Shown piece after piece: positions 23,201-32,382 of a stretch of DNA of 64,000 nucleotides. The translations under genes and the position numbers were made by a program. This DNA comes from Caprella mutica. Its lineage: Eukaryota; Arthropoda; Malacostraca; Amphipoda; Caprellidae. The notes under the pieces were generated by a model. The model ran no database searches, was not told where the DNA came from, and saw only the letters and a list, made by a program, of their open reading frames with translations. The stretch lies in assembly GCA_947561585.1 (NCBI GenBank), contig CANNZV010000927.1, forward strand, positions 1-64,000, in the 5' to 3' direction. How positions within the stretch are numbered: position 1 is the first letter of the stretch; each line of letters opens with the position of its first letter.

Positions 23201-23989
23201 TGATGGTCTCATATTGTTTGTCAATTGAACTAATTGAGACCTAAATAGCTCATTTAAACCACCAAAGAAAAAGAACTGCAAAACATCGCTAACATCAACA
23301 CTCAAATCTTCTACAGCTTGTTGAATTTGTCTCATCTCCCCGATATACTTAAATGGCTCATCGCCCAACCTCAAATTTAACCTAGTCAACTGCTTAATTA
23401 CATTGAACTTCTGAACATCAGTGTTAGCAAGGGCAGATTCCAATAACTTCTTTGCTTCACAATATGTCCTATTAATTGGGCTAAGAGATTCTAACAAAAA
23501 ACTAGCTTTACCATCAATCTGCTGCTTAAGCAACAGGAATTTATCGTAATCAGTGTAACTAAATTTGGATAAAGTAGACTCAAAATTAGTGAAGAATATA
23601 TTAATATTTTCCCCATCTGAGCTACGAAAAAATGGTAATGGTGCGGTAGGGCTCTTAAGGAAACTTTTAAGTTCCTGGCCATGTTCACGAGAATTGGGAG
23701 AAGTAGTTAGAAAACTTAAACATACGTTAATTCTATCTTGATATTCCTCTGCATGTTTCATCTCCTCATTTACTACTGCTAACTTAGCTTCCTCAGTTTC
23801 AGCTTTGGCATCTTTAATCTCTAAAATTATCTTATCATATTCAGACAATTGTTCGCCATATTTACGAAGCTTAGCAATATTCAACTTACGATCTCCATCG
23901 TTCATATCGTTAAACGTTTCACAAGAATTATGAAGAGCAGTAACTCTACCTCTAACATATCTTCGAGAATTTACAGCAGTAGCAGACAT
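20297..23989 (-). CDS. Internally deleted BEL/Pao Gag-Pol polyprotein (1230 aa)
   Basis: The chosen start (MSATAVNSRRYVRGRV) is the first Met after the primer site and aligns with the Gag start of element 3; the frame is also open upstream into the LTR. Residues 1 to ~273 are Gag with a coiled-coil-like charged region (~30-85). The frame then joins at about 275 into the middle of RT (FGLRCSP), so Gag zinc knuckles, protease and RT motif A are absent. YMDN occurs at 320-323. RNase H acidic residues follow (FCDSS ~482, SLEL, YSDS, NPADF). The integrase has the HHCC finger (THERLKHCG near 805; CVHC), catalytic D in LDYFGP (~880), D in FSDLGAQ (~942) and E in GSLVE (~990). A DUF5641-type end follows from ~1135. 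An intact relative would be about 600 residues longer. RT activity is not expected; integrase residues are all present. Confidence 0.9.
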   Translation of the reverse strand: MSATAVNSRRYVRGRVTALHNSCETFNDMNDGDRKLNIAKLRKYGEQLSEYDKIILEIKDAKAETEEAKLAVVNEEMKHAEEYQDRINVCLSFLTTSPNSREHGQELKSFLKSPTAPLPFFRSSDGENINIFFTNFESTLSKFSYTDYDKFLLLKQQIDGKASFLLESLSPINRTYCEAKKLLESALANTDVQKFNVIKQLTRLNLRLGDEPFKYIGEMRQIQQAVEDLSVDVSDVLQFFFFGGLNELFRSQLVQLTNNMRPSLTEITDNFFKANVRLSFGLRCSPTILMVALYIILIVDTDNDSKFRKDLKLLIYSLIYMDNGSISANSSVELLSYFKELNSIFNPYKFELQQFCTNDEVVQKEIPPSEGSQRELFGLLWDTTNDTLSTKPHHLNEKANTKRKILKTIAENFDPFNFDGPILNRARIFLHDLQMNEDYSWDELLTRDLQREWINISKQVNNSSSVTLPRFVGKRNGTYRLIAFCDSSNILYGTVIYIQCLETLEVNFLLAKNRMIGKNLEGKTIPSLELLSIVLGVETLVDLKGDLSGETILSPIEITEMLIYSDSLVALNWIKSHQVKLDKMNKKAVFVVNRLEKIKKMANYFPIHFNFVEGCQNPADFITRPFSTKLLRKSNYISGPDFLRSSDKSVSNSEVMNFVVPFEEFNSSHNYSISYQANKASLFPHELYSSFSKLVKVYEHVITFIEKLKHKVRKTDTLDSGAIKDKALRTIIEKEQREHFSEVYGYFSSDKSLVKDVPNLICQLKVFLDSDGLLRVGSKLLKDGKYKNNLCPILLPKNSSVTKMIIRETHERLKHCGVYVVLSNLRKNYWIPSHFSTVKKTLRACVHCKRFNARSVKLNQSPYREFRVDPPNTPFSTVYLDYFGPNLIKDYAEENVKVWVLCVTCVWTRAINLKVVKDLTTAEFLRAFQLHSFEYGLPVKVFSDLGAQLVAGGNIITNLLNNFECKKYFAEHNLKVTTFDHYYKGQSELGSLVEICVKMTKRLLFASIKKNILKVREFDFLIAECVNLLNKRPISLQSSLRSNEEIPYVITPELLLRGYETININVIPELDPVPGDLNFEISSSSSITDTYKKLRNVRRAMIEIYNSEFLGTLISQATDKKTRYKPVKHDKLNIGDIVLIKEENYKPSNYPLAIVEDVQVNDLGETTGAILFKGRTQELVKRHSSNLIPMIQETSVEVIEKEKTDSDVPNFRKKRKAALISREKSKVMLG

Positions 23990-24071
23990 GATAATGGTTA
24001 TACTTACAAATAGTGGCACAGCACAGGAGGAGGAGCGAAGTGGAAGTGGCAGCAGTGACTCTCCTAATTTA

Positions 24072-24089
24072 GTCCCTGTTTGGGCGCCA
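24072..24089 (-). other. Element 1 primer binding site (tRNA-Lys-like)
   Basis: On the minus strand TGGCGCCCAAACAGGGAC abuts the 5' LTR. It differs by one base (A for G at position 9) from the tRNA-Lys primer site well known in lentiviruses. It is identical to the site of element 3 although the LTRs of the two elements are unrelated. Confidence 0.85.
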
Positions 24090-25133
24090 TATCGAAAATA
24101 TAGTACGATGTGGAGAAATATAGATGAAAAGTTTAAAAGTTTTTTATTCGTAGCAGATATTTGACAACTACGAGTCTGAAACTCATTTTGAAACTCTAGA
24201 ATAAAGTGTCTTTTGTCAGCCGAGAGAGTGCAAGCCAACCACTTCCACGCCGCACCTCCGATTGTACTGAACTGCAAAAATGAAAAGAAACCATGAAATA
24301 TATAATTATAGGTTCAAAGATTATAACCAATTATAGGTTCAAAGATTATAATTAATTAAAGGGTTGATAGATTTTAATAAGGGTAACTATTATGATTTTA
24401 TTTGCAATAATAAACTGAAGAACAAATAACGATAAACTCTAAATAACGATAAACTCTAAATAACGATAAACTCTAAATAACGATAAACTCTAAATAAGTT
24501 GAGCTTACTATTTATTAATTTTAATAAGAAAAAGAAGTCTATCAATTACGGGTAAACCTAAAATGTAATATTAAATCTTACATAGGTATTTATAATTTAG
24601 TATGATTTTAATATTTAAGAAAAAATGTTAATTATATTTTATGCAAATTCAGTTTTGTTTTTATTGGGGAACTATGAAGGGGAATACTTATCACTAGGAT
24701 AAGTACCTCAAATAACGGTAACAGAACAACCTCTCATATACTGCTTACCGTCATTATTGAAGAGGACTTTCATTCCTTAGAGTCACTGTCCATCCACCAT
24801 CTTAGTACCACTTCGCCCCGTACCGCCCGGTACCACCTTTTAAGGATTAGTCAGTCATACTAGAGTTGGAAATCCTCGCAGTAAAACATATCCCTGCGTT
24901 CAACTTCCAGTGTAGAAAGGGAGATTTTTTCCAGGAGAGATACAAGTTTTAGCTGTTGATTCAGTAGTGGCTAATTTTGGACTGCCTTCTACAGCGCTGA
25001 AAATCTCAGAAGTAAAGGTCATAAACAAATGAAGGGGGTATTGCGTAGTGAAATATTATTGTAATATGATCGGTTAACAATATATGAGGAAAAATCTATT
25101 ACCGTTATGTCCCATACCTCATTATTTAATACA
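24090..25133 (-). repeat. Element 1, 5' LTR
   Basis: A 1044-bp copy of the LTR at 18888-19931. Transcription of the element would start within it. The Gag-Pol frame remains open from inside this LTR (a Met at 24277) across the primer site, which may be chance. Confidence 0.95.
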
Positions 25134-25203
25134 AGTTTTGAAGTACAGTGTGCCTAGTTTTGAAGTACAGTGTGCCTAGTTTTGAACTACAGTGTGCCTA
25201 GTT
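25134..25203. repeat. Minisatellite C, right part
   Basis: About three 22-bp units resume exactly after the right LTR, the first beginning with the duplicated AGTTT. The units read GAAGTA, GAAGTA, GAACTA, so the last reverts to the variant of the array middle. Confidence 0.9.
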
Positions 25204-25392
25204 AGTTTCAAAGTATGTATTTTTATTCATCTATTGATTAATTACAGCAATATCAGCTGTCTAGTTGAACATAAATTTACTATTATAAGCACGAAATGTA
25301 ATTATTCAGTGAATTGTTTATAATGTTCGTTTCAATTTTCAGAAACACTGTCCGGACCTGATTTCAAACCAGTTCATAAAACCATTGGAATA

Positions 25393-25810
25393 TCCCTATA
25401 GAATTCTGGCGATTGGGATGGACATAGAGGAAGGGGCATACGCTCCCACACCTGAGCACGGTCATGAGCCCCCCAGGTCATGAGCCTCTATAGAATTCTG
25501 GCGATTGGGATGGACATAGAGGAAGGGGCATACGCTCCCACACCTAAGCACAGTCATGAGCCCCACTGATCACGAGCCCTCCCCCCCCCCCCAGGTCATG
25601 AGCCCCCCTGGTCACGAGGCCCCCCATTGGCAACTGAGAGTTGCCAATGTAATTTCACTAGTTTGTTGTACTGCACACTTAATGATTGATTAATGACCTG
25701 GCAGGGGGTCAGGGGGAATAAATAATATAGGTAAATAAATAAGGATTAAAAAACAGATGGCTCGTAATCGGGGGGGGGGGGGGGGAGGGGTGCTTATGAC
25801 CTACACCCCC
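25393..25810. repeat. Tandem duplication and C/G-run region
   Basis: A 92-bp unit starting near GAATTCTGGCGATTGGG is duplicated in tandem (starting at 25401 and 25493). Repeated GGTCATGAGCCCC and CACGAGCCC words follow, with a run of 13 or more C near 25570 and a run of 15 or more G near 25772. The words GGCTCGTAATCGGG and GCTTATGACC on the right are inverted relative to the left ones, suggesting an old inverted-repeat element. A perfect 10-bp stem with a 3-nt loop (ATTGGCAACT, GAG, AGTTGCCAAT) lies at about 25625-25647. Confidence 0.65.
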
Positions 25811-26140
25811 GAGGAACGCGTTATCAAAGTTGGCGACCTAATCTCTTACTCTTCTCCCAATTTATATTTGTAAGTATGGTTACATTTTTTATTATTAGTA
25901 ACAAATGATACTCATTTTACAAACTTTGACAATCAGTTAGACAGGAAAAATATATAAGTAAGATTTACAATGTATAGCTTTAGTTTGCTTACCAATAAAT
26001 GAATTTAAAGCTATCTACTTTAGTTTTATAACCTCACCACTACTCTTTACAGTCTATTATATCGTAAATGGAAAAGGAGATGGTGTCCCTTCAGCCCTGA
26101 ACTGTTGTAGCTAATTTAGAATGTATTATTTTACCATGTT

Positions 26141-26498
26141 TATTTTTATTAACGCTACTTGCAGTTTTGGAGAATAGCGCAAAGTTATATTCATGAACTG
26201 CGAGGTCTTAGATTTTTGTATTAGGAAGTCTTCATTTCCCATCATCTCCTTCTTCCAACCACCAACGCCACAGGTGCTTGTGACTCTTTTCGTCACAATC
26301 CTTGGTAAGTGACAGCATTCACGGAGAAGCTTTTTTTTTCATTCATTAGTATTGTCACTGACGGGTGGCAGGTGACATTGTTTATAGAGCCACTTTTCTT
26401 TCCGACTGATTCTTCCAGTCCCTTTTATTTAATTTCCTTTTGATGTAGCTAAACGATATGGCCTTTTTTTCTGAAATAGACGTTTAACCCCTACTAAA
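26141..26498. repeat. Dispersed ~360 bp repeat, copy 2
   Basis: Same orientation as the copy at 9913-10278, sharing GAGGTCTTA, CTTGGTAAGTGAC, GATATGGCC and AACCCCTACTAAA at the 3' end. Divergence is spread along the length. Confidence 0.7.
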
Positions 26499-26555
26499 TA
26501 AATTTTTCCCTAACTTGAAACGTCAATCACATTAATTCATCATGATCATTTTTAA

Positions 26556-26709
26556 CCCTCATGGTAGATATTGACTGGAATATTGCTGCCGAATAACGTC
26601 ACATTCATAATATGAAGTATATATGCGTTAAACGCGTCATATTTTATAGTATGAATATGTGCGTTCATATTCAGCGCAGTATTGGCGCAGTCAATATCTG
26701 CCATGAGGG
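26556..26709. mobile_element. Nearly palindromic MITE, possibly piggyBac-like (154 bp)
   Basis: The segment starts CCCTCATGGTAGATATTGAC and ends with its inverted form, GTCAATATCTGCCATGAGGG. Similarity between arms continues inward through imperfect CATATT/AATATG and GCGTTAAACGCG words, so most of the length folds back. The left flank is TTAA (26552-26555), the piggyBac target; the right flank TATT does not match. The superfamily suggestion rests on the left TTAA and CCC start only. Confidence 0.55.
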
Positions 26710-27004
26710 TATTTTTTCTCTAGTGTTTCACGCGTGGCCACGGGCGCTACGCGGTCACGCATTAGTAGTTAGGACGCGCGTGTCTGCAGTTTTGGGTAGC
26801 GCCCCAGTGTAGTTCAGTGCAGTGGGGGGACGTAGAATGAGGTCCCCAAAAGCGGACAAAAATGCTCTGTCGCGGCCCTATCGCGGCCTTCTGTCTGCCA
26901 TGATGCCGGCCCTGCGCGCCCCACCCGCTGCCCCTATCCTGCACCGAATTTTAACTGGGACGGGAGTTAGAAAAGGACCATAGCAATGGTGATCAATTCA
27001 TTTA
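26710..27004. other. GC-rich patch without recognised gene
   Basis: About 26730-26945 is far richer in G+C than the rest of the window (for example GGCCACGGGCGC, CGCGGCCC, GCGCGCCCCACC). Short frames on both strands lack recognisable motifs. It may be a fragment of another repeat or of foreign or promoter-like DNA. Confidence 0.4.
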
Positions 27005-27108
27005 TCTGGGGTTCTTAAAGCCGAGAGTGAAAAATATAATTTACGGAGAAAATTCCTTACGCCGATTTTTCTTACGACAAATTTACTTGCGGTGAAAATT
27101 CCCAAAAC
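27005..27108. repeat. Orphan motif-array terminus (inverse of 9581-9656)
   Basis: TCTGGGGTTCTTAAAG and CGAGAGTG lead into TTACGGAGAAAATTCC, TTACGCCGATTTTTC and GCGGTGAAAATTCCC motifs. It is the inverted counterpart of the cluster at 9.6 kb and resembles the right end of the 3.6-kb element. No partner end was found nearby. Confidence 0.55.
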
Positions 27109-27459
27109 CATCAAAAGCATCTAAGTGTACTCTTCAATTGCCCCCAATATATTAGGGAGAATCGGGTGAGTTTGTACAGCGGTTGAATCCGTACTGGGCG
27201 GTAACTCAACACCTGTTATGTTATGTTCTAACCGGTTGAAATTTGAGTGATCCTATGCATTATATTATAATGTATTGTCCAGTTAAAATTGTCCAGTTTG
27301 AATTGTAATAGTTTGTTTAACATCTAAATTTAGTATATTTTAAGTTATAACGGTGTTCCGAAAATTACCGGTAACTTACTGGCAATTTAATGACTTTAGT
27401 GACTAGTAACATTAAAATTTATACAATGATCACAAAATATGAAATTTACCATGCTATGA

Positions 27460-27512
27460 ATTTACCGCGATGAATTTACTGCGATGAATTTACCCGCGAT
27501 GAATTTACACTG
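27460..27512. repeat. Short GCGATGAATTTAC tandem cluster
   Basis: About four copies of a 13-15 bp motif (ATGAATTTACCGCG, ATGAATTTACTGCG and variants). The motif resembles the array at 61.5 kb (GCGGTGAATGGAGTT) and is probably a terminus remnant of the same family. Confidence 0.5.
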
Positions 27513-29723
27513 ATCCTTCAAATACGATCTTAAGTTAATTTCAAGTCTTAGATTAAGATAATTAACGTAAAATTCTATTTTTATTTATTAGCGCGTGAAG
27601 TTATTATTTTGTGAATTTGGTCTTCCGCAGGAATTTCTCAGAAGTCTATCAAGCAAGACAAATTTGCTTGAAAATAAATGAACGTCGCAGCGACAATTTT
27701 CATTTTTATTCGAGAAATAAAGTATAGAATAATATGCTAGTATGATATTTTTGTGGAAGCTATTAAACATTTGTAACTGGATGCAAATCTTTTACTAGCT
27801 TAATTATTTATATAATTTACGAATTAACAGAGAGACTATGTATTTTTTTATTTTATTTATTAGACATTGCGAAATATTAATTCCTCGTAGAGATATTTTA
27901 GCATAAAATTGAATTAAAAAATAAAGATATCATTTAAAAATGTCATGCGCGCAATTGATCAAATATAAAATGATAGCCTATCAACAACGAAAATTTGATT
28001 CATCATAAAATTAAAACGCTGAACGACAAAGTCTGGTATTAGGGTAAATTTTCCGATACAACTCGAAGAATATTTATCGTTATCGACCACAATAGAGGAT
28101 AGTCTGACTCTACATTTCCGACTGGGTTGTACGTGTGATCTACAGGAGAAACTAAACACATTTGAGACCCAATAAACTGAGCTGAAAGATGGCACAGGTA
28201 GTTAACATGTCAGGAACATATGGCACTGACTTAGACATGCTCTAATTAGTGCAATATCTCTGGGTGACGGGGCAGATGGAAAACCTAATGTATGAACACC
28301 CAAATCTCAATTCGTCATATGTATATCATGAATTAATATGATTATTGGTAGAAATTAGTATTGATATTTTACGTCAATCAGGTTTTGATCCTAACACAAA
28401 ATTGATTGGTACAAAATGATTTGATTATCATTTAAAAAGTAAATAACTTGAAGGGGAAATATACTGCTTACATTGTTTCTGGAACCTTGTTACTGTTATA
28501 TTACAAATGAAAAAGATTTAGCATTTATATTGTCGGTATGCATGAAATGATTATAAGAAATAAAAATATTTGTATATTTACGCATGCTATGAAGCATGAA
28601 GTGGGAATTATTGCACCGCTTCAGCTAGATCATTTTCCATTTTTCTATTGAGTAACTATACCATTTTTGAAGAAAGTTCCTAAATCGTATTCGCAAAAGT
28701 GAATTTGATTGTTCTGTAGCATTAAACGTGGAGGCTCTCAACGGAGCTTCGTCAGTAAACGAAGCATACAATCTTTTATAAATTTGAAATGAAATAAAGA
28801 GTGTACCTAAAAAATCAAAAATCAAATAATGGAAGATAGAAACTGGATAAAGCACTAGCTCTGTTGGTCTTTATAGGATAAACTTTTCAAAGAGTATATC
28901 AGAGAGTTTCTGCCTTATGATCTTAGAAGTCAATTAAACTAAATAAGGCAATAAACAGTTTATTTTGTTAGAGTTACAAGACCAAAAAGGTATTATTATC
29001 TATGACCGATAGTTAAATATTCATTAATTATATTCTAATAATATTTGAAATACTGCATATTTTAAGTACTAAAATATTAAAGGAATAATGATACTTATTT
29101 CACGTTTAATTAAATCAAATACGAATCGTATTTTTCATTCAAATGTTTTTTTAAATACAACTAATTAATTATTAAAGTGTTTAAATATAAAAAAATGACC
29201 TACGTATTCAAAATATGATAAAATAAATAGATATGATATTATCAGAAATGTGAACAAACAATAGCAACCAAGAAGGGCATCACAGTTCAATGCTGTACCA
29301 ATAAAACATTATATATAATTGTCATAATAATGATAGCATTCTCTGAATAGAACAACGGCCACTGCATTGACTTTCAAATCATTATATGACCTTACAATAT
29401 AGATTGCATATTGTATGTCTAACAATATAAAGTAGAATTGTTCCATTAAAAAAACGTTTGAACATTTCGCCTGGATTGCTCAATAAAGTGAAATAATTAT
29501 TGAGGCTCATTCTGTATATTAGTGTATAATGTATTAAATAACAATTGTAAATACAGTGACAGTATAGTAGTTATTCGATGGCTGAGAAGAATGGACGAGA
29601 GCTGCTTAAAGTAGTCCTTTAATGAATTTAAATCGTTTAGTAATATAACCAATCATCTGTTGGAATTAACCTCAAGGGTCTTCACTCAAAAGCAGCAAAA
29701 AAAATATATGACCACGTACAGTA
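27513..29723. other. AT-rich intergenic sequence
   Basis: No gene is supported; short frames at 27588-28855 have no recognisable domains. I saw no clear repeat structure. Confidence 0.45.
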
Positions 29724-29731
29724 TGTTCAGT

Positions 29732-30398
29732 AGGGTGGATCGTTTTTTCAACTTTTTAGAGTTGGGTTTCACGTTAGGGGGGGGGGGGGTCTGGAAGTTG
29801 TGGAACTGCATAAAAACGATGTGTGCAAACTTTCAGACCTCTAGGTCGATTCCTTGATGGTTCGAGGGTCGTTTGAAAATATGAAAAAATAGCATATTAT
29901 TTAAAAAAATCAAAAAATTATATTTATTTTTCTTAAAAGTCAAGATAGAACAATATCGTAATAATAACCCATTGAGAATATCTGACCAAAATTTCAAAGC
30001 TCTATCTTATTATCTTCGTTGTTCGAGGCCCTGAAAATTCCTCTTATTAGAGGTAATTATAGAAGGGCTTGGTGATTATGTTTTCATGTTTCCATCAATA
30101 AATCCTTATCCCTATGATACTCGAATGGGCCTCGAACAATGAAGATAATAAGATAAAGCTTTGAATTTTAGTCAGGTATTCTCAATGGGTTATTATTACG
30201 ATATTGTTCTATCTTGACTTTTAAGAAAAATAAATATAATTTTTGGATTTTTTTAAATAATATGCTATTTTTCGTATTTTCAAACGACCCTCGAACCATC
30301 TGAAAGTTTGCACACATCGTTTTTATGCAGTTCCACAACTTTTTCCCTATAACGTGAGACCCAACTCTAAAAAGTTGAAAAAACGCTCCACCCCAAAT
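29732..30398. mobile_element. Long inverted-repeat (foldback) MITE, 667 bp
   Basis: The two arms, each about 290 bp, are inverted copies with only scattered differences: CGTTTTTTCAACTTTTTAG, GTTGTGGAACTGCATAAA, GTGTGCAAACTTTC, GGTTCGAGGGTCG, ATAGCATATTATTT and others recur in mirror order. A spacer of about 80-100 bp separates them. An 8-bp direct repeat TGTTCAGT lies at 29724-29731 and 30399-30406, consistent with a hAT-type duplication. The left arm has a G run of 13 or so where the right has TATAGGGAAAAA. No coding sequence is present. A transcript would form a long hairpin, a potential siRNA source. Confidence 0.8.
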
Positions 30399-30406
30399 TG
30401 TTCAGT

Positions 30407-31493
30407 GTAATATTAATTACGTGCGAACTCACTGAATTATTACTCAAATACACGATCCTAGTTACAAATTAAAAAATAAATCGCCACTATAACAGCGAAT
30501 CCTGTTATACATGAACCTTCTGCTACTTCATTCCACAATATTTATACCCATGTTCAGTTGATTTGGCTCATTCAGTTTCTCGCTGGAGGGTTGGATGAAA
30601 GCTGCAAAATTTTGAGATCTCCGTAATGTTCAGATGTCGAAAACAGACTACAGGAAACGATTGAAATAAATTCTAGAAGTTAAACTGATATGTAACGACC
30701 AGATAGGCTATTAAAATATTTTTAATTCATTGGAATATATTAAACTAACAGCACATTATTTAGCTGCTAAAAGATTTAATCTGCAGAATTGAACATGACT
30801 TTGGCACTTAATATTAGGAAATTTATTTTAGCAGTTGTTAATATTTCAAATTGCTGATAAATTTTCCATGTAGATATGGATTTCGTTTTCTTATATTTCA
30901 TTTTTAATATGTTACTGTTGAAATATGAAATTTTCCTACTAACTGAATAACGAATGATTGCATAATCTATTTTGATGATTGAGGTAAGCAAAATGTCAAA
31001 ATTATTCTATAATATATTATTTAATAAGAAGAACCTACTTATTTTGCTAAAAAAAAACTTTCAAAATGTTCCACTTTAACTTTAAAAATTGACTGCGGAG
31101 TTTGAGCTTGACAAGACTTTATAAGAGTTATACAATATTTGTACTTGCTTAATTAACTAAGAATAATTTATGACTTTTTCCATAAAACATTTTTGAAAGT
31201 GTTCCTATTGTAATTTTTCCTTATCATGCTTGAAAATTATATTATAAATTACTTTATTTCAAATAGAATGAAGAGAAAGTGTTGTTTCATACGTGTACAT
31301 TCATTAATATTTATATGTTACATCCCCAATTATTCCAGAGATCCATAGTAACCATTTTATATTCCCAATTTCCCAAGTTTCCAGTTATGACAGCAATAAC
31401 TTGGTTTGTAGTTCTGTTGTTACAAACAGAAAGAAACAAAAGTTGAAGACATTTGTAATCGATTTGATAAACCGTTATTGCTCTCAGGAAATT
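30407..31493. other. AT-rich intergenic sequence
   Basis: No gene or repeat supported. Confidence 0.45.
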
Positions 31494-32382
31494 GTGCTAG
31501 GAAAATTTGTCCACGGAAAAATTCGTCCTCGAAAATTCGTCCACGGAAAATTCGTCCTCGGAAAATTTTGCCGTTGAAAATTCGTTTGTTTTCTTGAATG
31601 ATGAATAGAAAGAAAGACATAATTGAATGTTAACCATAAATGTAAGAGATAATTCCATTTGCATGAAATCTGGTTTGATGAAAATACAGCATATATTCAG
31701 CAGTTATAACTATTGCTGAAAACTTCATTCAATATTTTGTTATATGTAATAAAATATGAAAAAAAAACGTAATCGAATATTTAAATTGAATAGCTGGACT
31801 TTTTCAGTCATGCAGAACATGGACAATAGTTGTCAAAAAATTGATGTTTCATTCGGAGCTCTAGGTCCTCTCGAACTAAACTCTTTCGCCGAATCGACTG
31901 CCCAAAATATGACAACTATTTACCAAAAAATAGTATGCTTATTTTACAGTAGAAAAGAGTAAAGTATATATTTTGTCACTATCAAACCTGGCTGGGTGGG
32001 AAGCCTCCTTTCCCCAAACCCCCCTTCACAAGCAGACGTCAAACTAACCTTGGGTGACCTATATCTCTTAATATTTATAACATTAACTCTTCAATAACGC
32101 CAACAACAACTTGAAATGGTGAAAATGCTATAAGACACCAAAAATTATATAGTAAATTAAATTAATTAGAATATTATATATCCATCAATTTTAATGATTC
32201 ATTAAACAATCATGAATTATGTATTGTGCTGTACAACAAACTTACAGGTATAACAATGTACAATAGCTACATACATTAATTAAACTATTTTATATCAAAT
32301 ATTTATCGTAACATTTTCTTTCATTAAAATTAATCATTTTGCGTTTGATGGACGAATTTCCAGTGGACGAATTTCCTGTCAC
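31494..32382. mobile_element. MITE-like element with motif-array termini, copy 3 (about 889 bp)
   Basis: The left end starts GTGCTAGGAAAATTTGTCC and continues with about six copies of a CCACGGAAAATTCGT-like motif to 31590. The right end (32348-32382) holds two inverted copies (GGACGAATTTCCAGTGG, GGACGAATTTCCTGTCAC). Reading the right end inward gives GTGACAGGAAATTCGTCC, close to the left terminus. No flanking duplication was found, so the call rests on the inverted motif arrays and the match of the left terminus to copy 2. Confidence 0.55.

Larger units (their letters stand above)
18888..25133 (-). mobile_element. BEL/Pao LTR retrotransposon, element 1 (6.25 kb)
   Basis: Two 1044-bp direct LTRs flank an internal region that reads on the minus strand. 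The ends are TG...TA (TGTATTAAAT and CGATA). A 5-bp duplication AGTTT lies at 18883-18887 and 25134-25138; removing the element and one copy restores a perfect 22-bp minisatellite unit. The internal region has an 18-nt primer site next to the 5' LTR, one uninterrupted Gag-Pol-like frame with a large in-frame deletion, and a GGGAG polypurine end before the 3' LTR. I saw no difference between the LTRs, so insertion is recent. Lacking protease and half of RT, it must have been mobilised by a helper. Confidence 0.95.

Noticed and set aside
31494..32382. A target duplication at motif-ended copy 3
   Set aside because: The flanks AGGAAATT and GCATACCA do not match in any reasonable register, so I left the boundaries approximate.
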